Counted from the stretch's first letter, positions 7,258-15,170 are shown. The stretch: 56,477 nt of DNA from Akkermansiaceae bacterium UBA3385 (GCA_002358905.1 DEPT01000040.1:21935-78411), one strand, 5' to 3'. The notes: generated by a model not told the origin, from the letters alone. Translations and numbers: made by a program.

Positions 7258-8295
7258 TTATCCCAATGTACCGCGAATAATAATATCCCGGCCGCATTTT
7301 ATGAGTGATTCGCGTTGAAAAATAAATTCATGTGGAAGGAAATCTCCAGGAACAACATAGTCCGGGCCAGCCCCCACCATGGGAGAAATACTCTGCATCC
7401 ACTCGTTTACGAGCCCTTCTTCCAGGAAACGTCGCAGCAGCCTGCCGCCACATTCCAGCATGAGGTTCACGATTCCATAACGGGTATAAAGTTCGTTGAG
7501 CAGAACGCGGAGGTCCTTAACATTTTCCCAGACCAGGGTTCGTTTGTGGTGTTCATCCGTAAACAACTTGGCCATGGGTGGCAGGGAAAGCAGATTTCCC
7601 GTAAGTACAATTCGCCAGGGTTGAATCTTCCTCAACGAAGGCGTGTGAATCGGATTACGGACGGTCAGCGCCGGGTCATCTGTCCTCAGTGTATTCCCCC
7701 CCACAAGAATCGCATCGCTTTCCAGGCGTAACTGGTGAGCATGCCGGAGAGTATCTACTCCACTCAACCAGAATTTCTGGCGGCGGGTCATACGGCCATC
7801 CAGTGTGGTGGCAACCTTGGCCGTCACCCAGGGGCGTCCGGTCATCACAGCATGGAACCAGGAGCGCAGAAAGCGGTCACAAGCGTCTTTTAACACGCCT
7901 GGGCACACAGTTATCCCAGCGGCCTGCAAAAGAGCATCTGCGCGGCCCTGATGGCGCATATCCGGGTCTGTGGAGCCATAGACCACCTTCCCTATCTTTT
8001 CAGCAATGATGGCATCTGTGCAGGCGCCCGTACGGCCGGTGCTGGAACAAGGCTCCAATGTTATATAAATAGTAGAACCGGCAAGAAGGGCTCCATTGCC
8101 GCGTGCATATGCATCCGCTATGGCACGTCGTTCGGCATGAGCTTCTCCAGCGACCTCATGAAACCCCTCTCCCAGGATTAATCCGTCCCGTACAATAACT
8201 GCACCAACCGGTGGATTGGGACTTGTGGTTCCTAATCCCAGACGGGCCAGTTCCAATGCACGCTGCATCCAATGTTGATCGCTCTGCTCCTGCAT
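7258..8295 (-). CDS. ribD: Bifunctional riboflavin biosynthesis protein RibD
   Basis: A 345-residue fusion of the pyrimidine deaminase and reductase that act as steps two and three of riboflavin synthesis. The N-terminal deaminase has TSPNPPVGAVIV, the zinc ligands and proton shuttle in EAHAERRAI (His53, Glu55) and PCSSTGRTGAC (Cys83, Cys92); the usual TPPC is GAC-like here, but both zinc cysteines are in place. The reductase domain starts near residue 148 with RPWVTAKVATTLDGRM and includes SDAILVGGNTLRTDDPALTVR and the NADPH-binding LECGGRLLRRFLEEGLV. Length is normal for the family (E. coli 367). Its promoter has a -10 box only 7 bases before the ATG, so the mRNA is probably leaderless. Confidence 0.95.
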   Translation of the reverse strand: MQEQSDQHWMQRALELARLGLGTTSPNPPVGAVIVRDGLILGEGFHEVAGEAHAERRAIADAYARGNGALLAGSTIYITLEPCSSTGRTGACTDAIIAEKIGKVVYGSTDPDMRHQGRADALLQAAGITVCPGVLKDACDRFLRSWFHAVMTGRPWVTAKVATTLDGRMTRRQKFWLSGVDTLRHAHQLRLESDAILVGGNTLRTDDPALTVRNPIHTPSLRKIQPWRIVLTGNLLSLPPMAKLFTDEHHKRTLVWENVKDLRVLLNELYTRYGIVNLMLECGGRLLRRFLEEGLVNEWMQSISPMVGAGPDYVVPGDFLPHEFIFQRESLIKCGRDIIIRGTLG

Positions 8296-8302
8296 AGCTG
8301 TT

Positions 8303-8330
8303 ATTGTATCAGTCTATGTAATACTGTCAA
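8303..8330 (-). promoter_or_regulatory. Strong sigma70-type promoter of ribD
   Basis: On the minus strand TTGACA (8325-8330), a 16-base spacer and TACAAT (8303-8308). With transcription starting about 7 bases after the -10, the start point would coincide with the ATG at 8293-8295. Confidence 0.75.
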
Positions 8331-8400
8331 GAAGAGCTCCCCGGTACTGACCTTATTTTTCTCTGAATAGATGTCTCTACAGTATATTTAGAAATTCATC

Positions 8401-8583
8401 ATATTCAGCAATGTTGATAAGTGGGTAAGTAGTGTAAGTGTTTAATAAAGAAAATATAAAACTACTCAATCTTTGTAGATAACCCTGTTTAAAACAGTAT
8501 TGAAATTTGTGGAGATGAGTTATAAACAAGCTTATTCACTACTTATAAACATACTTATCCACAGAAATTGTGGATAAGTATGT
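8401..8583. other. Candidate replication origin: AT-rich region with a DnaA-box cluster
   Basis: This 310-base gap is much richer in A and T than its surroundings. It holds two perfect DnaA boxes, TTATCCACA at 8555-8563 and its complement TGTGGATAA at 8569-8577, and several one- or two-mismatch boxes: TGTTGATAA (8412-8420), TGTAGATAA (8474-8482), TGTGGAGAT (8508-8516), TTATAAACA (8520-8528 and 8543-8551) and TTATTCACT (8532-8540). Boxes next to AT-rich DNA are what defines bacterial oriC. Six parS-like sites lie within 7 kb, as expected near an origin. No dnaA, dnaN or parAB gene is in the window, so this is an inference; DnaA-box clusters also occur at regulatory or titration sites. Confidence 0.6.
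8549..8583. repeat. 15-bp perfect inverted repeat made of two DnaA boxes
   Basis: ACATACTTATCCACA (8549-8563) and its exact complement (8569-8583) are separated by five bases (GAAAT). The arms contain the two consensus DnaA boxes in opposite orientation. It lies 23 bases after the end of the 216-aa lipoprotein gene, so on the minus strand it could also form a terminator hairpin, though the following T-run is weak. Confidence 0.8.
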
Positions 8584-8605
8584 TAAAAGGTTGTATTTTA
8601 ATGTT

Positions 8606-9256
8606 TTACTCTACGGTTTCAGCTTGCGCAACCTGAGGTTTCTGCACAGGCGGGCTGTAGAGGAAGCTGGCAGGAGCATCGACAAAAATGGCGCAAAGAC
8701 CAGCCAGCGGATAGGCATAAATGGAGCTGAAATCAGCTGTGAGCTCGCCGATACGAGCAAGAAGGAAATTCCCCTGCTCTGTCTGCATCAGGCGGTGAGA
8801 GGACATCGTGCGGAAATAATCAGGGGTCTGGGCTGTGGTTCTGACCTCTTCAACTTTCCCTTCAGGGAGTTCATTTACCCATTTGCGGTTAATGAAGCTG
8901 ATAGCATCGGAGTGGGTATATTTGCCTTTACGAAGGTTGTCTGCTAATTCAGTCGGTATAGCTGAATAAACAGGCGTCATATCATCGCCACCGAGCGTGT
9001 AGCGCTCCGGGTGGCGCTTATCTGCCGGAAGCTGCTCCGGACGCACCCAAGGGGCATTGTGGCGCTCGATATTGGCCTTTTTACCGCAGAGGTACCATTG
9101 CTTGTCTACTTTGCACAGAGTGGGCTGTTCCAGCGGTACCAGAATGGCATCTGCACTGCGGCCGCAGTCTGCCACAGAGATATGGCTTCGTACACTGCAG
9201 GAAGTTCCCAGAAGTGTGCAGAGAGCACCCAGTGTAAGGAGTGTTTTATTTTTCAT
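8606..9256 (-). CDS. Hypothetical lipoprotein
   Basis: A 216-residue lipoprotein with signal peptide and lipobox Cys20 (LLGTSC). The mature part has a Cys pair (CGRSADAILV and TLCKVDKQWYLCGKK), a charged middle, and a C-terminal hydrophobic segment (YAYPLAGLCAIFVDAPASFLYS) that could sit in or on a membrane. I do not recognise a family. The next gene upstream, 11 bases away, has the same general plan and a similar C-terminus (VDWPGTILYN versus VDAPASFLYS), so the two are probably distant paralogues in one operon. The function is unknown. Confidence 0.65.
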   Translation of the reverse strand: MKNKTLLTLGALCTLLGTSCSVRSHISVADCGRSADAILVPLEQPTLCKVDKQWYLCGKKANIERHNAPWVRPEQLPADKRHPERYTLGGDDMTPVYSAIPTELADNLRKGKYTHSDAISFINRKWVNELPEGKVEEVRTTAQTPDYFRTMSSHRLMQTEQGNFLLARIGELTADFSSIYAYPLAGLCAIFVDAPASFLYSPPVQKPQVAQAETVE

Positions 9257-9267
9257 ATTGATGTGGT

Positions 9268-9879
9268 TTATTCTTCGTTTAGAAATTCATAAAAAAAGAC
9301 AAATGGAGCCATGATAGGTATGGCTGCGTTGTACAGAATGGTGCCTGGCCAGTCGACGCAGACCTGAACAAGCGTGCTGGCTGCCTGGGTTGACAGGGAA
9401 CTGGGAGCAGTGTTTTCAGTATCTAACCATGTTTCAGCAGTTCCGGTGATTTCTGCGCAGATGTTGCAGCGCCTTGCCTGCGCGGGAAGTGTGCTCAACC
9501 AGGGAGAAGGGTTGTTTTTTAACTCATCACTCAGTACGGCAATATCGGCATACCCGGTCTTGTGCTGGAGCACAAGTGCAGTGCCCTGTGAGATTTTCCG
9601 GTAAAGCTTATCACCATGGGTATCGCAGATTTCGAGGTGCGGATTGTTGTTACCCGTCAGGAAGATGGAATCATAGATGATTGGATAATGTACTTCTATC
9701 TGATGTTTTTCGACAGCCAGATAATACGCATCCCCTGCTCTGTACAGTTCCAGAGCTGGCTTTAAGGAATACCCCGATTGTTGCTGATTGATATTCTTAT
9801 GCGTCTGCATGTACGCGCATGAAGAAAGTAATACGCTGCCAGTCAACAGACAGGTATAGATGAAAGCGCGAATCGTCAT
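9268..9879 (-). CDS. Hypothetical lipoprotein, related to the downstream gene
   Basis: A 203-residue lipoprotein: signal peptide with lipobox Cys21 (VLLSSC). The mature region contains YRAGDAYYLAVEKHQIEVHYP, like the 'KVDKQWYLCGKKANIE' part of its neighbour, then a Cys pair (RRCNICAEITG) and a C-terminal hydrophobic stretch (TILYNAAIPIMAPFVFFYEF). The C-terminus is a little longer than in the neighbour. No catalytic motif is visible. It begins about 50 bases from the palindromic parS/terminator element at 9931-9960, so it needs its own promoter in that short gap, which I could not identify with confidence. Confidence 0.65.
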   Translation of the reverse strand: MTIRAFIYTCLLTGSVLLSSCAYMQTHKNINQQQSGYSLKPALELYRAGDAYYLAVEKHQIEVHYPIIYDSIFLTGNNNPHLEICDTHGDKLYRKISQGTALVLQHKTGYADIAVLSDELKNNPSPWLSTLPAQARRCNICAEITGTAETWLDTENTAPSSLSTQAASTLVQVCVDWPGTILYNAAIPIMAPFVFFYEFLNEE

Positions 9880-9930
9880 AAATCTAATCTAGCATATTGA
9901 TTAGGACTTGTAAAGAAATCCCTGCAAAAA

Positions 9931-9960
9931 TAAAGGATGTTCCACGTGGAACATCCTTTA
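9931..9960 (-). terminator. parS-like site 2 embedded in a terminator hairpin
   Basis: A 30-bp perfect palindrome. Its core TGTTCCACGTGGAACA (9938-9953) is the ideal parS sequence. The arms extend it by TAAAGGA on one side and its complement on the other. On the minus strand it starts 4 bases after the stop of the TPR gene (9964) and is followed at once by TTTTTGC (9924-9930), so it has the full form of a Rho-independent terminator for the argS operon. Confidence 0.8.
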
Positions 9961-9963
9961 TGG

Positions 9964-11331
9964 TTAAGGCAATCTTGGTAAAACGGGTGGCAGGAATCGT
10001 ATTTCGGGCTGAGCCAGAAGCTCATCAAGATGCGGTTGCCATATACTTGTGCTATCAGTATAAAGCGCTACTTTTGCCCGCAGAATGGCACCTGTACAGG
10101 CTCTCAAAGAACGACTGAAACAGGTGTGAGATACACCGCCCTGCTTAATCATGGTATCACTAAGAGCTGAAAGCTTGTCTAGGTGATGAGAGGCTTTATT
10201 AAGTGTTTGTTGAGCAAGAGATGGTCGACCAGCATCTGCCAGCGCACGCGCCTGAATAGCGGCAACGAGACAATTCTGAACCAGTTCTATGGGGCTGTTC
10301 TGAGGTGCGTTGCAGGCATTTGCTGCTGCTTTGATGGCAGCAGATGAGGGTGCTACAGGTTGCAGGACGAGAAGCCGCAAAGGCAGAGTACGTGCCTCCC
10401 AGTTCATGAGGATATCCCCTTCTCCGTCCATTGATGCAGATACCTCCTTGGTAAGAGAAAGGCAGCGTTTCAATGCTTCCGACTTCTGACCGGTCTCCCA
10501 GTAAGCACATATTTCGGAAAGACTGCTAGTGCGGTAAAGAGTCGCCTTTGAGAGAGGGATGATTCGGGAATCTGATAAGAAAAGCTCACGTGCCCTGGAA
10601 AAGGATGAAAGTGCCGGTTCCTGGAGCCCTGAGCGCCTCTGTAGATGCCCGAGAAGCAGGTGAGTGCATGGTGATTCAGGGAATAGTTCGGCCGCTTTTC
10701 CGGCGCATTCAAGAGCACGTTGTGAGGGCGTGGAGGAACGTTCCTCAAGTAAGGCCCGGAGGTAATAGGGCAGCGGGTTATCAGGATTGCGCTCTATGAG
10801 TGTTTCTGCTCTGGAAATGATATTACCCCCCTGCTCCTGCATGTAAGCATTCAGATACACATCAAAACAAGCCGCCATGAAATCCCGGCGGTATGTGGCA
10901 GCACGTTCAGTGAAAGCTTTTGCTGCACCGTGCATATCACCAGCTATTCGTTGTAGGAAGGTTGAAACGTACCACTCTTCGAGAGGAGTGAGTATAGCAT
11001 CTCCAAGAAGCTTGCGAGATACTTGAAGACTTTCCCGGTATTCTTCGCTATTGCTGGAATACACCAGCATCTTGCATACATGCGCAAGAACATTATCCGG
11101 CTCTGTGGCAATAGCCTGGTTAAAATGATAAACAGTCTTCTCTCTGTAGCCCAGAATGCAGTTCTGAAGACCTTGATTCAAATGCCATTTGAATGACTCA
11201 TTCTCACTGGAAACGGGCAGTGAAACAAGTGCATTTTCTGATGTAGCAAATAGCATCCCTGATAAATTGTTATCCTCTGCCCAGCAAGGAATTAGACTTG
11301 CCAGGCAGAGGATGGTGAAGGTTAATTTCAT
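9964..11331 (-). CDS. Exported TPR-like repeat protein
   Basis: A 455-residue protein starting at the ATG at 11331, where a signal peptide begins (MKLTFTILCLASLIPCWAED); longer in-frame starts upstream would run into argS and destroy the signal. The mature protein is nearly all helical with TPR-like pairs: a unit with KTVYHFNQAIATEPDNVLAHVCKML, one with GAAKAFTERAATYRRDFMAA, one with RALECAGKAAELFPESPCTHLLLG and one with QEPALSSFSRARELF. TPR arrays are protein-binding scaffolds; the signal peptide places it in the periplasm. The gene starts 10 bases after argS and shares its promoter. I do not recognise a more specific family. Confidence 0.75.
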   Translation of the reverse strand: MKLTFTILCLASLIPCWAEDNNLSGMLFATSENALVSLPVSSENESFKWHLNQGLQNCILGYREKTVYHFNQAIATEPDNVLAHVCKMLVYSSNSEEYRESLQVSRKLLGDAILTPLEEWYVSTFLQRIAGDMHGAAKAFTERAATYRRDFMAACFDVYLNAYMQEQGGNIISRAETLIERNPDNPLPYYLRALLEERSSTPSQRALECAGKAAELFPESPCTHLLLGHLQRRSGLQEPALSSFSRARELFLSDSRIIPLSKATLYRTSSLSEICAYWETGQKSEALKRCLSLTKEVSASMDGEGDILMNWEARTLPLRLLVLQPVAPSSAAIKAAANACNAPQNSPIELVQNCLVAAIQARALADAGRPSLAQQTLNKASHHLDKLSALSDTMIKQGGVSHTCFSRSLRACTGAILRAKVALYTDSTSIWQPHLDELLAQPEIRFLPPVLPRLP

Positions 11332-11341
11332 AAGGGTGTCC

Positions 11342-13096
11342 TTACATGCGTTCAGGCATGTTGATACCGAAGAGTCCCATGCCCTTCTTGAGCACTTTTG
11401 CAGTAAGGTCACAGAGGGCCAGTCGCGTTTCACGAGTAGTGCCTTCACTCTTCAGAACCGGGCAGGCTTCGTAGAAACTGTGGAATGCTTTGGCCAGTTC
11501 ATAGAGGTATGCTGCCAACAAATTGGGACGGCAATCATCCAATGTTGCCGGAACTACTTCACCGAAGCGAACCAGAAGTCGTGCAAGATGAATTTCTGCA
11601 TTTTCCTGAATATTGAGAGAATTCGGAACAACGAATTCTCCATCTATCTTGCGGAAGATAGAGCGTACGCGTACATAGGAATTCTGAAGGTAGGGTGCTG
11701 TATCGCCGGTAAGCGCAAGCATCTTTTCCCAGTCGAAAATGTAATCACTCATGCGATTCTGGGAAAGCTCCGCAAACTTGATGGCACCGATACCAACAGC
11801 TTGTGCTACTGCTGCTTTTTCGTCTGCAGGCATGTCAGGACTCTTTGCCTCGACCACAGCTGTTGCACGTGTAACAGCTTCATCAATAACGTCCTGCAGA
11901 CTTACGGTATCGCCGGAACGTGTTTTGAAAGGACGTCGATCTTTTCCAAGTATTGATCCGAAGGCTACATGGCGGAAATCGCCTGTTACACCTCGCATAC
12001 GTTCAATATCGAAAATCTGCTTGAAGTGTTTTTCCTGTGGAGCCCCCACCACATACCAGATTGCATCGGCATTGAAATTCTGTGTACGGTAATCAAGAGT
12101 TGCCAAATCCGTAGTTGCATAAAGGAAACCACCGTCGGCTTTACGAATGATGGCAGGAACAGGTACCCACTCACCATCCTTCTGGACGAGGAACGGGTCA
12201 TTTTGAGGCTTGTGGTAACCATCTGAGAATACGCAGATTGCACCATCACTTTCACGAGCAATACCCTGCTCTATCAGTTTGTTTACAAGCGGTGCGAGTG
12301 CATCATTGTAAGCACTCTCTCCTAACCAATAATCAAAGGAGATATCCAATTGAGAGTAAATTTTCTCAAGACCGATTTTGGTTACAGCAATGCATTGCTG
12401 CCAGATTTCGAGATTCTCAGCATCGCCGCTCTGCAGTTTAACGAGTTCCTCCTTGCACAGAGGGAGAAGTTTTTCATCCTCTTTGCATCGAATATTGACT
12501 TCCTTGTATACATTAAGAAGTGCTTCAATGGGATCTTTTTCCAGTTCGCTCTGGTCAAGAATGTTCTTCCAGCCCCAGAGAATCATACCAAACTGTGTTC
12601 CCCAGTCACCAATATGATTATCAGTAATAACCTTATGACCCAGGAAACGTGCAAGACGCCCCAGTGTATCTCCAATAATTGTAGAACGAATGTGTCCAAC
12701 GTGCATCGGCTTAGCAACGTTGGGTGCAGAAAAATCAATGACAATCGTCTTCGGGTTTTCGATAAGTGAAACACCAAGACGCTCATCCCTCAGCATCGAA
12801 GCTGCGCGCTGCGCAAAGTATTCGGGTTTTACGCGGAAATTGATAAATCCTGGACCAGCGATTTCAAGTGTTGCAATTTCAGATTCACCGAATTTTTCTA
12901 CTACATCGGTTGCCAGCGCGCGCGGATTCATTTTAGCTTGCTTGGCAAGCATCATAGCTGCGTTACTCTGGTAATCGCCAAATCGTAAATCTTGGGAGGG
13001 ACTTACTACTGGTACGAAATTTTCAGGAAGCGCATCTCCCAATACACTGCGAAGTGCACATGTTAATTGTTGTGAAAGTAACTTAGGTATAGTCAT
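11342..13096 (-). CDS. argS: Arginyl-tRNA synthetase
   Basis: Charges tRNA-Arg with arginine in the cytoplasm; class I synthetase of 584 residues, the usual length. An N-terminal tRNA-recognition (Add-1) domain covers about residues 1-110. The catalytic domain has the HIGH-type motif as PMHVGHIRST, and the KMSKS-type loop is replaced by the degenerate KTRSGDTVSLQDVID usual in ArgRS. The C-terminal anticodon-binding helical domain includes APYLQNSYVRVRSIFRK and ends with GLFGINMPERM. Its strong promoter lies only 12 bases ahead, so the mRNA has almost no leader. The TPR gene follows in the same operon. Confidence 0.97.
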   Translation of the reverse strand: MTIPKLLSQQLTCALRSVLGDALPENFVPVVSPSQDLRFGDYQSNAAMMLAKQAKMNPRALATDVVEKFGESEIATLEIAGPGFINFRVKPEYFAQRAASMLRDERLGVSLIENPKTIVIDFSAPNVAKPMHVGHIRSTIIGDTLGRLARFLGHKVITDNHIGDWGTQFGMILWGWKNILDQSELEKDPIEALLNVYKEVNIRCKEDEKLLPLCKEELVKLQSGDAENLEIWQQCIAVTKIGLEKIYSQLDISFDYWLGESAYNDALAPLVNKLIEQGIARESDGAICVFSDGYHKPQNDPFLVQKDGEWVPVPAIIRKADGGFLYATTDLATLDYRTQNFNADAIWYVVGAPQEKHFKQIFDIERMRGVTGDFRHVAFGSILGKDRRPFKTRSGDTVSLQDVIDEAVTRATAVVEAKSPDMPADEKAAVAQAVGIGAIKFAELSQNRMSDYIFDWEKMLALTGDTAPYLQNSYVRVRSIFRKIDGEFVVPNSLNIQENAEIHLARLLVRFGEVVPATLDDCRPNLLAAYLYELAKAFHSFYEACPVLKSEGTTRETRLALCDLTAKVLKKGMGLFGINMPERM

Positions 13097-13108
13097 ATTG
13101 ATGAGCGA

Positions 13109-13137
13109 ATTTTACACGTTTTATTCTGTTTTGTCAA
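13109..13137 (-). promoter_or_regulatory. Near-consensus sigma70 promoter of argS
   Basis: On the minus strand TTGACA (13132-13137), a 17-base spacer and TAAAAT (13109-13114). The -10 box ends 12 bases before the ATG, implying a leader of about 5 bases. Confidence 0.85.
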
Positions 13138-13168
13138 TGTTTTCAGACGTATGGAAAGGCCATATTTG

Positions 13169-13184
13169 CGTTCCACGTGGAACA
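13169..13184. other. parS-like site 3
   Basis: CGTTCCACGTGGAACA: the 14-base core GTTCCACGTGGAAC is a perfect parS palindrome; only the outermost left base differs. It sits between the argS promoter and the divergent promoter of the RNA candidate. Confidence 0.8.
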
Positions 13185-13203
13185 ATTTTGTTGGCGAAAA
13201 TTC

Positions 13204-13232
13204 TTGCTTCGATCACAGGTCTGTGGTATATA
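13204..13232 (+). promoter_or_regulatory. Sigma70-type promoter of the RNA candidate
   Basis: TTGCTT (13204-13209), a 17-base spacer and TATATA (13227-13232), predicting a transcription start near 13240. Confidence 0.6.
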
Positions 13233-13239
13233 CATAATC

Positions 13240-13458
13240 AGCTGCCGTGCTCGTGACGCGTGGTTTCACAGGCCCGGACCGTTATAGAACTACAAGGGGC
13301 AATAAGCTTATATGGGTATTATGTTCCGTCCAATGGATACCTCAGACGACCCAGGCACCGCACCCACCTAATTACAGGGAACGTGGCTCTTTCACCACTG
13401 ACGGTACGGCGGTCAATTTTTCTGAGAGCTTGATTTATGTGAAATCAGGCTCTCTTTT
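13240..13458 (+). ncRNA. Structured non-coding RNA candidate, 6S-like in outline
   Basis: No plausible protein is encoded, but a promoter precedes and a strong terminator closes this roughly 220-base unit. The ends pair: GCTGCCGTGCT (13241-13251) with GGTACGGCGGT (about 13403-13413), 11 bp with some G-U pairs, then an internal loop and GTGGT/ACCAC. Further inside there is a hairpin GGTAT...TCC-AAT-GGA-TACC (about 13314-13340). A long rod closed by its ends, with a large internal bubble, is the outline of 6S RNA, the RNA polymerase-binding regulator; the 5' GTGCTCGTGACG and 3' GACGGTACGGCGG recall 6S ends. It does not show the signatures of RNase P, SRP or tmRNA. The identity is uncertain; that it is a transcribed structured RNA is the better-supported claim. 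Confidence 0.5.
13424..13458 (+). terminator. Rho-independent terminator of the RNA candidate
   Basis: GAGAGCTTGATTT (13424-13436) pairs with AAATCAGGCTCTC (13442-13454), one G-U pair, five-base loop, followed by TTTTAT. Confidence 0.85.
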
Positions 13459-13559
13459 ATATTAAATTTACTAGGTGTAAGTACATTTAATGTAATTTTG
13501 TTATAAAATAAATACCGTAAACGGATTACGAATTATTTGATATTTTTGCTAAACTTGGC

Positions 13560-13588
13560 TTGATTCTGATGAATTTATGCGTTATAAT
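13560..13588 (+). promoter_or_regulatory. Sigma70-type promoter of the first DUF805 gene
   Basis: TTGATT (13560-13565), a 17-base spacer and the consensus TATAAT (13583-13588). The -10 box ends 10 bases before the ATG at 13599, which supports that ATG over the more upstream in-frame starts. Confidence 0.75.
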
Positions 13589-13598
13589 CTGCGGGTCG

Positions 13599-14465
13599 AT
13601 GAAGTATTATTACCTCAGCAAGGAAAACCTACCGTGTGGACCTCATACGTTTGAAGAATTGCAAACGTTTCTTGAAAATGGAGAAATAGATTCTGAGGTT
13701 ATGGTTGCAGTAGCAGGTGATAGGGATTGGAAGAGATTTTCTGATGTCATCAAGCAACTCGATTGTTCCATGTGGAACAGTGATACCAATGTGTGCTTGT
13801 ATTGCAAACGGGATGTGGGAGATAGAGAGGTACCTGAAAAATGTCCTCATTGTAACCGATGGATTCATGGAGCGGGCAGGGGATTGTGGTGGACTTTTTT
13901 CTATGCTTTGAAAAATATCTTCAACTATAAAGGCAGAGCTACGCGTAAGGAGTACTGGGGATTTATATTTATCAGCTATTTGGTCTACCTGATTCTTGAT
14001 TGTGTTTTTTCAATTTACATATCTTGCTTTACTAATTCTGATACGGCATACAGTGTAGATTTTTTTGAATTAGAATGCATAGATGCATTAAAGGTATACC
14101 CAGGCATGCTTTTCTTATGTATTTTATTAATCGTAATAGAAGCTTTAATCTGTTTAGCCCAGGTTTCACTTACAGTTCGCCGTCTTCATGATACTGGCAG
14201 AAATACAACGTGTTTCCTCATGTGGTTTCTCTCATTGGTGGGATTTCTTGTATTGATGGTTGTATCTTCTCTTACGCTGCTTGAGAAGTCTTTTGAAGAT
14301 TCTTTGCTTCTTATCAATACAAATATAGAGCAGAACTACACCTTGGCGCTGACATTTATTCTCTTTGTGATTCATGTGTGTATCAGCATCTACATGTTTA
14401 TTTTGATGCTTATTCCCGGAGATAGATCAGCTAATCGGTATGGCCCATCCATTAACATAATCTGA
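13599..14465 (+). CDS. GYF_2 / zinc-ribbon / DUF805 membrane protein
   Basis: A 288-residue inner-membrane protein with three parts. Residues 1-45 look like a GYF_2 (DUF4339) domain: YYYLSKENLPCGPHTFEEL with the short linker to VAGDRDWKRFSDV. Residues about 65-90 form a zinc ribbon with CLYCKRD and CPHCNRW. The rest is DUF805: the entry motif GRATRKEYWGF, four hydrophobic helices, the signature VRRLHDTGRN and the end motif GDRSANRYGP. DUF805 proteins are common but of unknown function. Codons 56-60 (CSMWN) overlap a parS-like site. The gene is AT-rich compared with argS and carB and is followed by a paralogue. Confidence 0.8.
   Translation: MKYYYLSKENLPCGPHTFEELQTFLENGEIDSEVMVAVAGDRDWKRFSDVIKQLDCSMWNSDTNVCLYCKRDVGDREVPEKCPHCNRWIHGAGRGLWWTFFYALKNIFNYKGRATRKEYWGFIFISYLVYLILDCVFSIYISCFTNSDTAYSVDFFELECIDALKVYPGMLFLCILLIVIEALICLAQVSLTVRRLHDTGRNTTCFLMWFLSLVGFLVLMVVSSLTLLEKSFEDSLLLINTNIEQNYTLALTFILFVIHVCISIYMFILMLIPGDRSANRYGPSINII
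13764..13779. other. parS-like site 4, inside a DUF805 gene
   Basis: TGTTCCATGTGGAACA, the perfect palindrome apart from one centre base (the same variant as sites 1, 5 and 6, read on the other strand). It is in frame as codons 56-61 of the coding sequence. Confidence 0.75.
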
Positions 14466-14475
14466 ATTGAATTGT

Positions 14476-15168
14476 ATGCCTGTTCTTTGTGATTTATGCG
14501 GAAAGGATTTAGAGTTAATTGGTGTAACAATACCTCAGACTTGTTCTAATTGCCATAAGCCTTTATGCCCAATAGATGATACATTGATTGGTAATCTTCG
14601 GTTTGCTTATTCCAGGTTATTTGCATGCAAGGGAAGAGCAACTAGAAAGGAATATTGGTCTTTTACTCTTATCCATATTCTATTATTTCTAGTATTGTGT
14701 ACCTTAGCCATTTGTCTTCTCGGAGAAATAATTTTACCTTTTCTGATTATTGTTTCTCTTATTCTGCAAATCTTGTTCATACCGATTACCATTCGACGTT
14801 TTCATGATGTTAATTTATCTGGGAAATGGGTCATTGCCCGTTTTCTTGTCGATGTATTCATTATTGTAGTATCTGTCATTCTTGGTGTGTATCTTTATGT
14901 TGATGTATTTCAGTCAAAAGAATTGATTTTTGATATTGTAAGTCCAGAGTACACGCTTCATGAATGTGAATCGGAGCTGATTCTCGAGGATGGTGCTTTT
15001 CTAGATGTAATTTCTCATAATTTTTATCTCCATTGCGTTTTATTATCTACGTTATGTGTTGTAAGTTATGTACTTACGTTATTCATTTTTATTGTCACCT
15101 TTCTTGATAGTTCAAATGGATCTAACAAATACGGATTTTCAAGGAAGTATTTGAATATTCAGCAATAA
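14476..15168 (+). CDS. Zinc-ribbon / DUF805 membrane protein
   Basis: A 230-residue paralogue of the preceding gene without the GYF_2 domain. The N-terminus has a zinc ribbon (CDLCGKDLEL and CSNCHKPLC). The DUF805 part starts at GRATRKEYWSF and includes IRRFHDVNLSG and the C-terminal SSNGSNKYGF; four hydrophobic segments are visible. The ATG at 14476 is preferred over the TTG at 14467, which lies 2 bases after the previous stop. The pair should be one operon. The gene is strongly AT-rich, like its partner. A parS-like site follows 3 bases after the stop. Confidence 0.75.
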   Translation: MPVLCDLCGKDLELIGVTIPQTCSNCHKPLCPIDDTLIGNLRFAYSRLFACKGRATRKEYWSFTLIHILLFLVLCTLAICLLGEIILPFLIIVSLILQILFIPITIRRFHDVNLSGKWVIARFLVDVFIIVVSVILGVYLYVDVFQSKELIFDIVSPEYTLHECESELILEDGAFLDVISHNFYLHCVLLSTLCVVSYVLTLFIFIVTFLDSSNGSNKYGFSRKYLNIQQ

Positions 15169-15170
15169 GA

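Noticed and set aside
7117..8605. Search for an FMN riboswitch upstream of ribD (and ribE)
   Set aside because: The ribD promoter leaves no room for a leader, and none of the conserved FMN-aptamer strings was seen.
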